A program made the position numbers and the translations under genes. 64,000 bases of DNA from Flavobacterium ustbae (GTDB taxonomy: Bacteria; Bacteroidota; Bacteroidia; Flavobacteriales; Flavobacteriaceae), in contig NZ_RPOC01000001.1 of the NCBI RefSeq assembly GCF_003946915.1, positions 842,399 through 906,398 of the forward strand, given 5' to 3'. Below are positions 10,081 through 18,448 of the stretch, piece by piece. A model generated the notes under the pieces. That model worked only from the letters and a program-made list of their open reading frames with translations. It made no database searches and had not been told where the DNA came from. How positions within the stretch are numbered: the first letter of the stretch is position 1; every line of letters begins with the position of its first letter.

Positions 10081-11076
10081 TTATTTTGAAGCTTCTCTAA
10101 ACTCCTTCAAAACCTGATCGATAACCCAAGTTGTTCTGGCACCAGTCTTTCCTTTTGATGGAGAAGCGCCTTCATTGCCTAAAAGTTCAGCGATAACAGT
10201 CTCGATAAACGGTTGCTGAATATGAAGCGGATTTTCTATTGTAATAGTTTCCTTTTCTCCCTCTGCATATTGAATATGAATAGGATCATTACCAAAAGTA
10301 GAGAACGAGATTTTTCCTTTATCGCCCACAATTTCGGTATTGTCATAACGTTCAAAACTTGCAAAATTCCAGATACCCGAACCGTGAATTCCATTTTCGA
10401 ACAAGAAAGACATTGAAACAGCATCTTCGGCGGGATAAGCCATTAATTGAGAAGTCGCATGTCCGCGAACCGATTTTATTGGACCTAAAACAAAATCTAA
10501 GAAATCTAAAGTGTGACAGGCTAAATCAACAAAAATTCCTCCTCCAGAAATATGTGGTAAAACCGTCCACGGAAGATTGATTTCGTCATCGTAACGTTCT
10601 TCAAAAGGATGGAATAAAACACAATTAACATGTCTGATATTGCCTAATTTTCCTTGATCGATAATTTCCTTAATTTTTAAAAAACGAGGAAGTGCTCTTC
10701 TGTAATAAGCTACAAACAATGGAACATTATGCTCTTTGCAGGCACTGATCATTTCGTTGCATTCTTCAAAAGTCAGCGCCATTGGTTTTTCTACATAAAC
10801 TGGTTTTCTGGCTTTGGCGCATAAAATCGTATATTCTTTGTGAGAAGATGGAGGAGTAGCAATATAAACGGCATCAACTTCTGGATCGTTAATTAGATCT
10901 TCAGCATTCGAATACCATTTCGGAACATTGTGGCGTTTGGCGTAATCTTCTGCAAGGGCAGCATCTCTACGCATTACGGCAACCAAAGCAGAATTTGGAG
11001 CTTTTTGAAAAGCAGGTCCGCTTTTAACTTCGGTTACATTTCCGCAGCCAATGATTCCCCATTTTATAATTTTCAT
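10081..11076 (-). CDS. Gfo/Idh/MocA family NAD(P)-dependent oxidoreductase
   Basis: 331 aa. The N-terminal Rossmann fold is shown by WGIIGCGNVTE (residues 6-16), and the family's EKP motif by YVEKPMALT (about residue 95). The C-terminal half carries the substrate-binding alpha/beta domain, including SGGGIFVDLACHTLDFLDF with the usual catalytic-region histidine. Members oxidise or reduce sugars, inositols or related hydroxy compounds. The substrate here is unknown and there is no sugar operon around it. TAAATTTG at 11097-11104 (minus strand) may be the -7 element. Confidence 0.88.
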   Translation of the reverse strand: MKIIKWGIIGCGNVTEVKSGPAFQKAPNSALVAVMRRDAALAEDYAKRHNVPKWYSNAEDLINDPEVDAVYIATPPSSHKEYTILCAKARKPVYVEKPMALTFEECNEMISACKEHNVPLFVAYYRRALPRFLKIKEIIDQGKLGNIRHVNCVLFHPFEERYDDEINLPWTVLPHISGGGIFVDLACHTLDFLDFVLGPIKSVRGHATSQLMAYPAEDAVSMSFLFENGIHGSGIWNFASFERYDNTEIVGDKGKISFSTFGNDPIHIQYAEGEKETITIENPLHIQQPFIETVIAELLGNEGASPSKGKTGARTTWVIDQVLKEFREASK

Positions 11077-11123
11077 GGTTTAAGTTTTAAGTTTCTCAAA
11101 TTTAAAGTTTATTTAAAAAGGTT

Positions 11124-11529
11124 AGCCACGAATTCACGAATTATTTTTTCATTCAGACTACGTATAAAAGTGTATGCCACGACCCGAGCGATAGCGAATA
11201 GGCGAAGCAATTGCACTAATTTTTTTGCCACAGATTAAAAAGATTAAAAGGATTAAACTTTGGATGTATTTGTTTCACGCAGATTTTGCAGATTAAGCTG
11301 ATTTTTTATTACCATAGATTAAGGGTTTTCATAGATGAATCCTTAACAGAAATTCGGGCAATTCATCGCAAAACTTTCTATTTTTAAACTGAGGAAAAAA
11401 CAATTCGTGAATTCGTGGCTATCAAAATTTTGCGCAATTAGTGCAATTGCTTCGCCTATTCGTTATCGCTCGGGTCGTGGCAAAAAAACAGCCACAAAAT
11501 TCACAAAATAAATTCGTGAATTCGTGGCT
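11124..11529. repeat. large composite inverted repeat (GCCACGAATTCACGAATT / CGAGCGATAGCG families)
   Basis: This fills the 474-nt gap upstream of the oxidoreductase gene. Outer arms start with GCCACGAATTCACGAATT (11124) and end with its complement (to 11529). Inside, a 37-nt unit at 11176-11212 recurs inverted at 11445-11481 with one mismatch. Copies of GCCACAGATTAAAA and CGCAGATTTTGCAGATT types fill the middle. No coding frame is credible here. Confidence 0.85.
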
Positions 11530-11550
11530 AAAAAAAATAAGCTTAAAGTC

Positions 11551-13659
11551 TTACTTAGAAGGCAAAGCTTTAAAACCCATATTGTATAGCGTAAACGCTT
11601 GAATATCTACATTTTCTTGAATTGTAGCCGCAACAGATTTTCCTGCTCCGTGTCCAGCTTTAACATCAATTCTAATTAAAACCGGATTATCTCCCGCCTG
11701 TTTTTCCTGCAGTTCAGAAGCAAATTTAAAACTGTGTGCCGGAACTACACGATCATCATGATCACCAGTTGTAACCATTGTTGCTGGATATTGTGTTCCT
11801 TTTTTTACGTTATGAACAGGAGAATACCCTTTTAAATATTCAAACATTTCTTTGTTGTCCTGAGCAGTTCCATAATCAAAAGCCCATCCTGCGCCCGCTG
11901 TAAAAGCATTATAACGAAGCATATCCATAACTCCAACTGCTGGCAAAGCCACTTTCATTAAATCAGGGCGCTGAGTCATTGTTGCACCAACTAATAAACC
12001 ACCGTTCGATCCTCCACGAATAGCTAAATAATCAGATGAGGTATATTTTTGCGCAATTAGATATTCCGCGGCAGCGATAAAATCATCAAATACATTTTGT
12101 TTTTGCAATTTCGTTCCGGCATCGTGCCATTTTTTTCCGTACTCACCGCCACCTCTTAAGTTAGCAACAGCATAAACGCCACCGTTTTCCATCCAAACTG
12201 CATTAGCAATGCTGAAACTTGGTGTTAAACTAATATTGAATCCGCCGTAACCGTAAAGAATCGTTGGGTTTTTACCATCTAATTTTGTTCCTTTTTTATA
12301 CGTAATAATCATGGGAACTTTGGTACCGTCTTTTGATGTATAGAAAACCTGTTTAGACTCGTAATCTTCGCTTTTGAAATCTACTTTTGGTTTTTGATAC
12401 ACTTCAGATTTACCCGTTTTTGGTTCCAAAGAATAGATGCTTCCTGGAGTTGTATAATTGGTAAAGCTGTAATATAAAATCTTCTCATCTTTTTTACCGC
12501 TGAATCCGCTTGCAGTTCCAACAGCAGGAAGTTTAATTTCACGAACCAATTTTCCGCTATAATCGTATTGCTGTACAAATGAAACAGCATCTTTCGTATA
12601 ATTAGCAAAGAAATAACCGGCACCAGTTGAAGGGTTTAATACGTTTTCAGTTTCTTTAATAAAATCTTTCCAGTTTTCTACTTTCGGATTGCTTGCATCA
12701 ACTGTAACAACACGTCCGTTTGGAGCTTTGTAGTCAGTTTCTATAAATAATTTTGTTCCTTCATTTTCAATAATAGAATAAGAATTGTCAAAATTGTTAA
12801 TAATAGTTATAATCGGACTATTTGGTTTAGTCAGGTCTTTAATATACAGCTCATTTCCATAAGTTGAATTAGCGGCTGTAATTACCAAATAACGATTGTC
12901 TTCGGTAACATAACCTCCTACATATCTTCTTTTTTGGTCGGCACCAAAAATTACTTTATCGTCTTTTTGAGAAGTTCCTAGCTTATGGAAATACAATTTA
13001 TGCTGATCTGTTTTAGCAGACAATTCACTTCCTTTTGGTTTGTCATAGCTAGAGTAGTAGAAACCTTCATTTCCGTGCCAAGATACACCGCTGAATTTTA
13101 TGTCAACCAAAGTATCTTCAATAACTTTTTTAGAAAGTGCATCAATAATAATGACTTTTCTCCAGTCGCTTCCACCTTCAGAAATGGAGTAAGCTGCAAT
13201 GTTTCCGTTTTTAGAAAAATTTAAGCCGCCAAGCGAAGTTGTTCCGTCTTTAGAAAAAGTATTCGGATCTAAGAAAACTTCTTCTTTTCCTTTTTCATCT
13301 TTTCTGTAAACAACAGATTGATTTTGAAGTCCGTTGTTTTTAGAATAATACGTAAACTTTCCTTCTTTGAATGGAGCTCCAATTTTCTCATAGTTCCAAA
13401 GTTGTTCCATTCGTTTTTTAAGTTGATCACGAAACGGAATTTTATTTAAATAAGCGTAAGTAACGTCGTTTTCAGCTTTTACCCAAGCGCCGGTTTCTGC
13501 AGATTTATCATCTTCTAACCAACGGTAAGGATCGCTTACTTTGGTGTCAAAATAAACATCAACAGTTTCTCCTTTTTTTGTTTGCGGATATTGAAGTTTG
13601 TCTTGTCCAAATGATAGTCCTGCAGTTGTAATTGCCATTAATAAAAATGTTTTTTTCAT
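11551..13659 (-). CDS. secreted prolyl oligopeptidase family serine peptidase (S9A)
   Basis: 702 aa from the ATG at 13659. This start gives a clean signal peptide (MKKTFLLMAITTAGLSFG). An 11-residue upstream extension would begin inside a putative -7 element, CAAAAATA at 13681-13688. The N-terminal propeller region runs to about residue 400. The alpha/beta-hydrolase triad is visible as S551 in RGGSNGGLL, an Asp in GDHDDRVVP and a His in AGHGAGK. S9A enzymes cleave after proline in short peptides, here probably in the periplasm. Confidence 0.94.
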   Translation of the reverse strand: MKKTFLLMAITTAGLSFGQDKLQYPQTKKGETVDVYFDTKVSDPYRWLEDDKSAETGAWVKAENDVTYAYLNKIPFRDQLKKRMEQLWNYEKIGAPFKEGKFTYYSKNNGLQNQSVVYRKDEKGKEEVFLDPNTFSKDGTTSLGGLNFSKNGNIAAYSISEGGSDWRKVIIIDALSKKVIEDTLVDIKFSGVSWHGNEGFYYSSYDKPKGSELSAKTDQHKLYFHKLGTSQKDDKVIFGADQKRRYVGGYVTEDNRYLVITAANSTYGNELYIKDLTKPNSPIITIINNFDNSYSIIENEGTKLFIETDYKAPNGRVVTVDASNPKVENWKDFIKETENVLNPSTGAGYFFANYTKDAVSFVQQYDYSGKLVREIKLPAVGTASGFSGKKDEKILYYSFTNYTTPGSIYSLEPKTGKSEVYQKPKVDFKSEDYESKQVFYTSKDGTKVPMIITYKKGTKLDGKNPTILYGYGGFNISLTPSFSIANAVWMENGGVYAVANLRGGGEYGKKWHDAGTKLQKQNVFDDFIAAAEYLIAQKYTSSDYLAIRGGSNGGLLVGATMTQRPDLMKVALPAVGVMDMLRYNAFTAGAGWAFDYGTAQDNKEMFEYLKGYSPVHNVKKGTQYPATMVTTGDHDDRVVPAHSFKFASELQEKQAGDNPVLIRIDVKAGHGAGKSVAATIQENVDIQAFTLYNMGFKALPSK

Positions 13660-13725
13660 AGTTAGTTTTATCTGTTGTAACAAAAATAGCATTTTTTGTT
13701 GTGAAAAATTAGGAAGGAAAAGTTA

Positions 13726-13887
13726 AACCATATAAGTTGTATAAGTTCATTTTATTTTCCTGCAAGGTTTCCAAAACCTTGTAGGTATAATTTGCGATCA
13801 AATCTAAAATAAACAAACCTACAAGGTTTTGGAAACCTTGCAGGATAGCCCATTATGCTAAAATCAACTTATATAACTTATATGGTT
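13726..13887. repeat. nested palindromic repeats (AACCATATAAG arms around two CCTGCAAGG palindromes)
   Basis: Outer arms 13726-13753 and 13860-13887 match as inverted copies with two mismatches over 28 nt. Inside, the 28-nt unit 13759-13786 is repeated as an exact reverse complement at 13817-13844, and each unit is itself palindromic. The element sits between two genes in tandem on the minus strand. Confidence 0.9.
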
Positions 13888-13896
13888 CAAAAAATC

Positions 13897-16104
13897 TTAT
13901 AAATTAAAATTAACGCCCAAAATGATATTTCTTCCAATATTCGGAATACCGTCTGTTTTTAATCTTGAAAGGTGAGCGATGTATTTTTTATCGAATAAAT
14001 TGTTTCCGTTTAAGTTAATGTCGAAAGCAGTTTTTCCAAGTTTAACCGTTCCTCCAAAACCTAAATTTACCAAAGTATATCCTTTAGAAGCTGTTTCAAA
14101 ACCGCTCACGTTGTCTTGACTAAAAGTTGAAGAAACATTCAAAGAAGCAAAACCTTCACTTAACCAGTTTTTGATGTTAAATTCAGTTCTAAGTGTATTA
14201 TTCCAGTTGTTTGCAGGAATTAAAGGCAGATAATCATCATTGTCTTTTTTACCTGTAACCGTTTCAAAACTAGTCTCAAAATGCAGCCAGTCTAAAGGAT
14301 GCGGGTGAAAGTGCAATCCCGCTTCTCCACCAAATAATTGTGCATTGTCTTGAACGTAAGCAAACACATCATTGTCATCCAAAACTTCTCCCGTTGGCGA
14401 AGTGTAGATGTAGTTGTTTACGTGATTGTAGAATCCGTTTACGAAGAATTCAAAATGAGAATTTTTATATTCTAAGTTAATATCGGTCTGAACATTTTGT
14501 TCGGTTTTCAAATTAGCATTTCCAATTTCATAACGGTTTGTTCCTTCGTGAACACCGTTTGAAGTTAGTTCTGCTAAGTTTGGCGCTCTAAATCCTGTCG
14601 CGACATTTAAACGAAGCGTTAAAGGTTCTGCCAATTTGGTTTTGTATCCTAACGAAGCATTGAAACTATCAAAAGATCGGTCAAGAGCCTGAAAATACCC
14701 TTCTTCGCCTTCAGTTCCGTGTGCAATTGAATTTACATTTCTATTGTCAAAACGTAATCCAGCTTGAATAACGCTGTTGTCCCATTCGTAGTTTGCGGTT
14801 CCAAAAACTCCAAAATCATTTGTTGTTGCGTCTGGAATTAAATATTCTTCACCAGAATTTTTATTGGTCTGATGCATTCCCTGAACTCCTAAAATAGTTT
14901 CAATTTTTCCGAATTTAGGAAAATGATATTTTGCATTATAATTAAAAGTATTCAATTTCATGTGCAAAGCAGCTTCGTTGCTGTCTTCAAACTCGCTTCT
15001 GTCATTGGCAATGTATCCTAAATCAACATCTAATTTTGAGTTTTCAAAGAAAATAACATTGTTCAAACTCAATAAATGATTGTTAATTCCCTGTCTAGGA
15101 AATTGTGTGTCTTTGCTCGATGATTGTGCTGCAATTCCGTCTTCAGGAATTCCGATGTCTAGTTTATTAAAGTTATATCGCACAACACTTGAGAAGGTTG
15201 AATTGCTGTATCCAATTCCGGTTTTGAAATCGGTTTCATTATAACGTGAATTGGTTACGCGATTGCCATCAGCAATTTTGTAATCAGAATGGGTGTTGTA
15301 ACTTCCTCGTGCTAAGAATTTCCAATTGTCCGTAGAAGTTTTCAATCCGATAGAAGAATTGCTTCCTTCTGTATTTGTAAAATATTTTTGGCTGAAATTG
15401 GCTTTAAAATCCCCTGCATCAGCAAATTTTTCAGGATTAAAATATAAAACGCCTCCCAAAGCATCAGAACCATATAGTAAAGAAGCAGGACCTTTAATAA
15501 CTTCAACACTTTCTATTCCAGCATCATTTAAACCTAAACCATGTTCGTCTCCAAACTGCTGATTTTCGATACGAACACCTTGAGAATAAACCAAAACACG
15601 ATTGCCACTAAGTCCGCGAATAACAGGTTTTCCGATAGAAGTTCCCGTAGAAATTTGCGAAACTCCAGGAATTGTCGCTAAACCTTCAATTAAAGTTGAA
15701 GTCCCTTTTTGCTGTAAGGTTTTAATGCTTTCGTGTTCAATTTTCATTACGTTTTGCGATTGCAGTTTGTTGAAAGGTGTTGACACGACTACTTCATCCA
15801 TTTCTAAAATAGATTCTTCTAAAATTATATCTAAAGTATTTTGCTTTAATAATTTAGCAATTGTTTTATTTTGATTGGCATATCCAACATAAGTAAAAGC
15901 AATGTGTAAACTTCCGTTTGGAAGATTATTGAATTCGTATTTTCCGTTTGCATCTGTTGTGGTTCCTTTGTGCAATTCAGGAGCATAAACAGAAACCCCA
16001 GGTAATGGCTGATTTTGAGTATCGGTTACAATTCCTGAAACCGAATTTTGAGCGTTCAGCATGCTCGAAAACCCTAAAAGTAGGGTAATTATAAATTTTT
16101 TCAT
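13897..16104 (-). CDS. TonB-dependent outer-membrane receptor with carboxypeptidase-regulatory-like domain
   Basis: 735 aa. A signal peptide ends near ...LNAQ. A CarboxypepD_reg-like beta-sandwich covers about residues 22-105 (SGIVTDTQNQPLPGVSV). The plug follows (IEGLATIPGV, KPVIRGLSGNRVLV, IESVEVIKGPASLLYGSDALGG), then a barrel ending IILGVNFNL. His-rich barrel patches such as HFHPHPLDWLHF suggest a metal ligand, and plug wording resembles zinc/copper receptors (ZnuD-like). The neighbour upstream on the same strand is a 117-aa CxxC protein, a pairing repeated at 54149-59821. Substrate is inferred, not shown. Confidence 0.9.
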   Translation of the reverse strand: MKKFIITLLLGFSSMLNAQNSVSGIVTDTQNQPLPGVSVYAPELHKGTTTDANGKYEFNNLPNGSLHIAFTYVGYANQNKTIAKLLKQNTLDIILEESILEMDEVVVSTPFNKLQSQNVMKIEHESIKTLQQKGTSTLIEGLATIPGVSQISTGTSIGKPVIRGLSGNRVLVYSQGVRIENQQFGDEHGLGLNDAGIESVEVIKGPASLLYGSDALGGVLYFNPEKFADAGDFKANFSQKYFTNTEGSNSSIGLKTSTDNWKFLARGSYNTHSDYKIADGNRVTNSRYNETDFKTGIGYSNSTFSSVVRYNFNKLDIGIPEDGIAAQSSSKDTQFPRQGINNHLLSLNNVIFFENSKLDVDLGYIANDRSEFEDSNEAALHMKLNTFNYNAKYHFPKFGKIETILGVQGMHQTNKNSGEEYLIPDATTNDFGVFGTANYEWDNSVIQAGLRFDNRNVNSIAHGTEGEEGYFQALDRSFDSFNASLGYKTKLAEPLTLRLNVATGFRAPNLAELTSNGVHEGTNRYEIGNANLKTEQNVQTDINLEYKNSHFEFFVNGFYNHVNNYIYTSPTGEVLDDNDVFAYVQDNAQLFGGEAGLHFHPHPLDWLHFETSFETVTGKKDNDDYLPLIPANNWNNTLRTEFNIKNWLSEGFASLNVSSTFSQDNVSGFETASKGYTLVNLGFGGTVKLGKTAFDINLNGNNLFDKKYIAHLSRLKTDGIPNIGRNIILGVNFNL

Positions 16105-16264
16105 TTGAAAATGATGCTATAGTTAATGGAGTGTTTCTTAGAAATGAAAATCAAAAACAGTAATAAAAGCATTCTAATCCTAACCGATATAAGGAGGATT
16201 ACGAAACTCAATGTTGTTTTGAAATTAAATTAAAAGAAATATGATGTTTTTCGAATAATCGAAA

Positions 16265-16618
16265 TTAAGAGACTATAACAGCAGGAGGACCCCGTAAGAA
16301 ATACGAAGTGGTTGAAATTGAAAAAATCTTCTCCGAAAACGGGAAGAAATAAGCTGTTTCTCTGTCAAATGAATGAAATTCAAAAGAGAAATTTTGCGGA
16401 AGAATAAAAGATTCAAAAGCAAAATGACAAACAAAACAAACGTCATAATCATGATGCTGATGCGTTATCTCGCCGTTAGGATCATTGTAATTATGATGAC
16501 ATTGTTTTTCTGAAAGCTGTTTTACAATATGCTCATAACTGTGTATGGACTGAAACAATATCGAAAATAATATTGTTACAGCAAACGATACACTTAATAT
16601 GAACTGCTTTTTCTTCAT
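16265..16618 (-). CDS. small CxxC membrane-anchored protein, possibly DUF2946-like
   Basis: 117 aa. An N-terminal hydrophobic segment (about 7-26) is followed by HSYEHI. A His-rich stretch around 40-58 (CHH, HQHH) precedes C61-x2-C64 in CFVCHFAF. The C-terminus is LRGPPA. It aligns without gaps at MKKK, LF-ILF, HSYEHI, C61/C64 and the C-terminal PPA with the 117-aa protein at 59468-59821. The layout recalls DUF2946-type proteins found beside metal TonB receptors. It lies just upstream of the TonB receptor in the same direction, and a metal-related role is inference. Confidence 0.75.
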   Translation of the reverse strand: MKKKQFILSVSFAVTILFSILFQSIHSYEHIVKQLSEKQCHHNYNDPNGEITHQHHDYDVCFVCHFAFESFILPQNFSFEFHSFDRETAYFFPFSEKIFSISTTSYFLRGPPAVIVS

Positions 16619-16845
16619 GACCTACAAAGGTATAAAAGATAAAAACAAAATAGATTAATTTTTTTCTTTCAGGGAATTGATTTATTGAAAATAATGCAGC
16701 AATTAATTTTAATCGTAGTCAAAATGAGAATATTTATACTTTGTATCTTTACTACAAAAAGCATTATATTATATTTGTATGTGAAATAAATAAGCGTACA
16801 GAGACGTTTATTTATAATCATCTCTTTAAAACTCAAATCCACGAT

Positions 16846-17550
16846 ATGCGAATTATTTTTAGCTGCTTATTTTTACTCACTTTTTTTAACTCTTTTGCAC
16901 AAGAAGATGTTAAGCCTGAGATAAAACCAGTTATAAAAATTGATTCTTTGTATCGAGAAGATCAGTTTTACTTTTCGGTTACCTATAACATGTTTACCGA
17001 TATTCCGGTCAATTTCAAACAAAACAAATTTTCTCTTGGACTTTCAGGAGGTTTTTTACGCGATATGCCCATTAATAAATCGAGAACAGTTGCCATTGCG
17101 GCAGGTTTAGGTTTGAGCTATCAGAATTACTATCAAAACTTAACTATTTCTGAGGACGCTACGGGAAATATAATTTACGGCGTGAATAATTATGGCGAAT
17201 TTGTTTCTAATCGTTACAGACAATATTCTGTAGATCTCCCGATAGAATTCAGATGGCGTAATTCGACTTACGAAAGCACTAAATTCTGGCGTATTTATGG
17301 CGGAATAAAATTGAGTTATGTTTTTTCGAGTATGTCTCTTTTAAATGATGGCGAAAACACGTATAGAATCAATAATAATAAAAACGTAAATACATTTCAA
17401 TACGGACCTTATATTGCTGCGGGTTACAATACATGGAATCTTTATTTGTATTATGGTTTAAATCCGCTGTTTAATTCGACGACGACTTTGTCTGGAGAAG
17501 CAATCAAAATGAAGACCTTAAATGCGGGATTGATTTTTTATATTTTATAA
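16846..17550 (+). CDS. small outer-membrane beta-barrel protein (porin-family-like)
   Basis: 234 aa from the ATG at 16846, which begins a good signal peptide (MRIIFSCLFLLTFFNSFAQ). The longer frame from the TTG at 16741 adds 35 residues that hide the signal. The mature part has alternating amphipathic strands and a family-typical layout (FSLGLSGGFLRDMPIN, SVDLPIEFRWR, YGPYIAAGYNTW), ending LNAGLIFYIL. This matches PorT/outer-membrane-barrel-like proteins of Bacteroidota. Function unknown. Its 3' end overlaps the convergent membrane-protein gene by 6 nt. Confidence 0.75.
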   Translation: MRIIFSCLFLLTFFNSFAQEDVKPEIKPVIKIDSLYREDQFYFSVTYNMFTDIPVNFKQNKFSLGLSGGFLRDMPINKSRTVAIAAGLGLSYQNYYQNLTISEDATGNIIYGVNNYGEFVSNRYRQYSVDLPIEFRWRNSTYESTKFWRIYGGIKLSYVFSSMSLLNDGENTYRINNNKNVNTFQYGPYIAAGYNTWNLYLYYGLNPLFNSTTTLSGEAIKMKTLNAGLIFYIL

Positions 17551-18150
17551 CCAGAGATATAAAAATAAAAGCTGTGGCATTATTCCAATAAACAATCCTA
17601 TTAATATTTCTCTAGGAGTATGCGCATTCATTTCTAAACGAGATGAAGCCACAATTCCCGACAATAAAATAAGTAAAGCCGACCAATACGGATTATGCAT
17701 TTGAAGATGAATGTTTAATCCGATAACAAAAATCGTTAAACCTGAAATAGCCACCATGTGCAGACTTGCTTTCGTCTTGAAAAGAACACAGACCAATGCA
17801 AAAATTGTACTGAATAAACCAGCAAGAAAAAAGAAGTGAAGCTCAGGATAACGGGTAATGACAATGCTTCTTTTGACTAATAAAATATATAAAAAACACT
17901 GCAAAATGAGCGGAATTGTTCGTTCTGAAGTCTCGCTAAGCATGACCGATTTTACATGTCCTGTCGATTTTAGAAGCAGATAAAATAAAACGGGAACAAT
18001 AATATTGATTACTAAAATCTGTATTAAGACAAAATACTTTTCCTGCCTACTAAAAACGTCTTCTTTGCAAAACAGATAAAACAAAGTAGCGTACAGCGAT
18101 ATAAAAATCGGATGTAATATATACGAGAAGAGTGGAAGTACTTTTTTCAA
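17545..18150 (-). CDS. multi-pass membrane protein, PAP2-phosphatase-like
   Basis: 201 aa with about six hydrophobic segments. The conserved-looking C-terminal stretch NAHTPREILIGLFIG recalls the H-x-P-x(n)-G motif of PAP2-type membrane proteins. The full phosphatase signature (KX6RP, PSGH) is not visible, so catalytic activity is doubtful. Convergent 6-nt overlap with the barrel gene at 16846-17550. No pathway can be assigned. Confidence 0.65.
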   Translation of the reverse strand: MKKVLPLFSYILHPIFISLYATLFYLFCKEDVFSRQEKYFVLIQILVINIIVPVLFYLLLKSTGHVKSVMLSETSERTIPLILQCFLYILLVKRSIVITRYPELHFFFLAGLFSTIFALVCVLFKTKASLHMVAISGLTIFVIGLNIHLQMHNPYWSALLILLSGIVASSRLEMNAHTPREILIGLFIGIMPQLLFLYLWL

Positions 18151-18198
18151 AACGCAAAATTTGTGGTATAAAACAAATATACTGAAATATTATTTTTT

Positions 18199-18393
18199 GC
18201 CACGAATTACACAAATTTTCACAAATTTCATTTTAATCTGCTGGAAGAGATTTTGCCACAGATTGAAATGATTTTCACAGATTTTATTTTTTAATATTTA
18301 GAAAATTCGGGGTTAAGAAAAATAATCATTTTTAATCTTATAATCTGTGGCAAAAGAATCAAAAAAAATAGTGCAATTCGTGTAATTCGTGGC
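18199..18393. repeat. nested GCCACGAATT / GCCACAGATT inverted repeats
   Basis: Outer arms begin GCCACGAATTACACAAATT (18199) and end in the complement at 18393. Inner arms are GCCACAGATTGAAATGATT (18255 on) and AATCTGTGGC (18342-18351). They fill the gap before murF-alr. The right outer arm was read through by the spurious upstream extension of that gene. Confidence 0.8.
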
Positions 18394-18448
18394 AAACATT
18401 CTCGTTTCTATCATTAATGTTTTAATTTTGAAAAAAAGAAATTACCAA

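Noticed and set aside
16741..16845. Longer TTG start for the small barrel at 16846
   Set aside because: The 35 extra residues mask a normal signal peptide.
18389..18448. Longer start for murF-alr (20 extra codons)
   Set aside because: The extra codons come from the right arm of a GCCACGAATT repeat and from the putative -7 region; the ATG at 18449 starts the conserved Mur domain.
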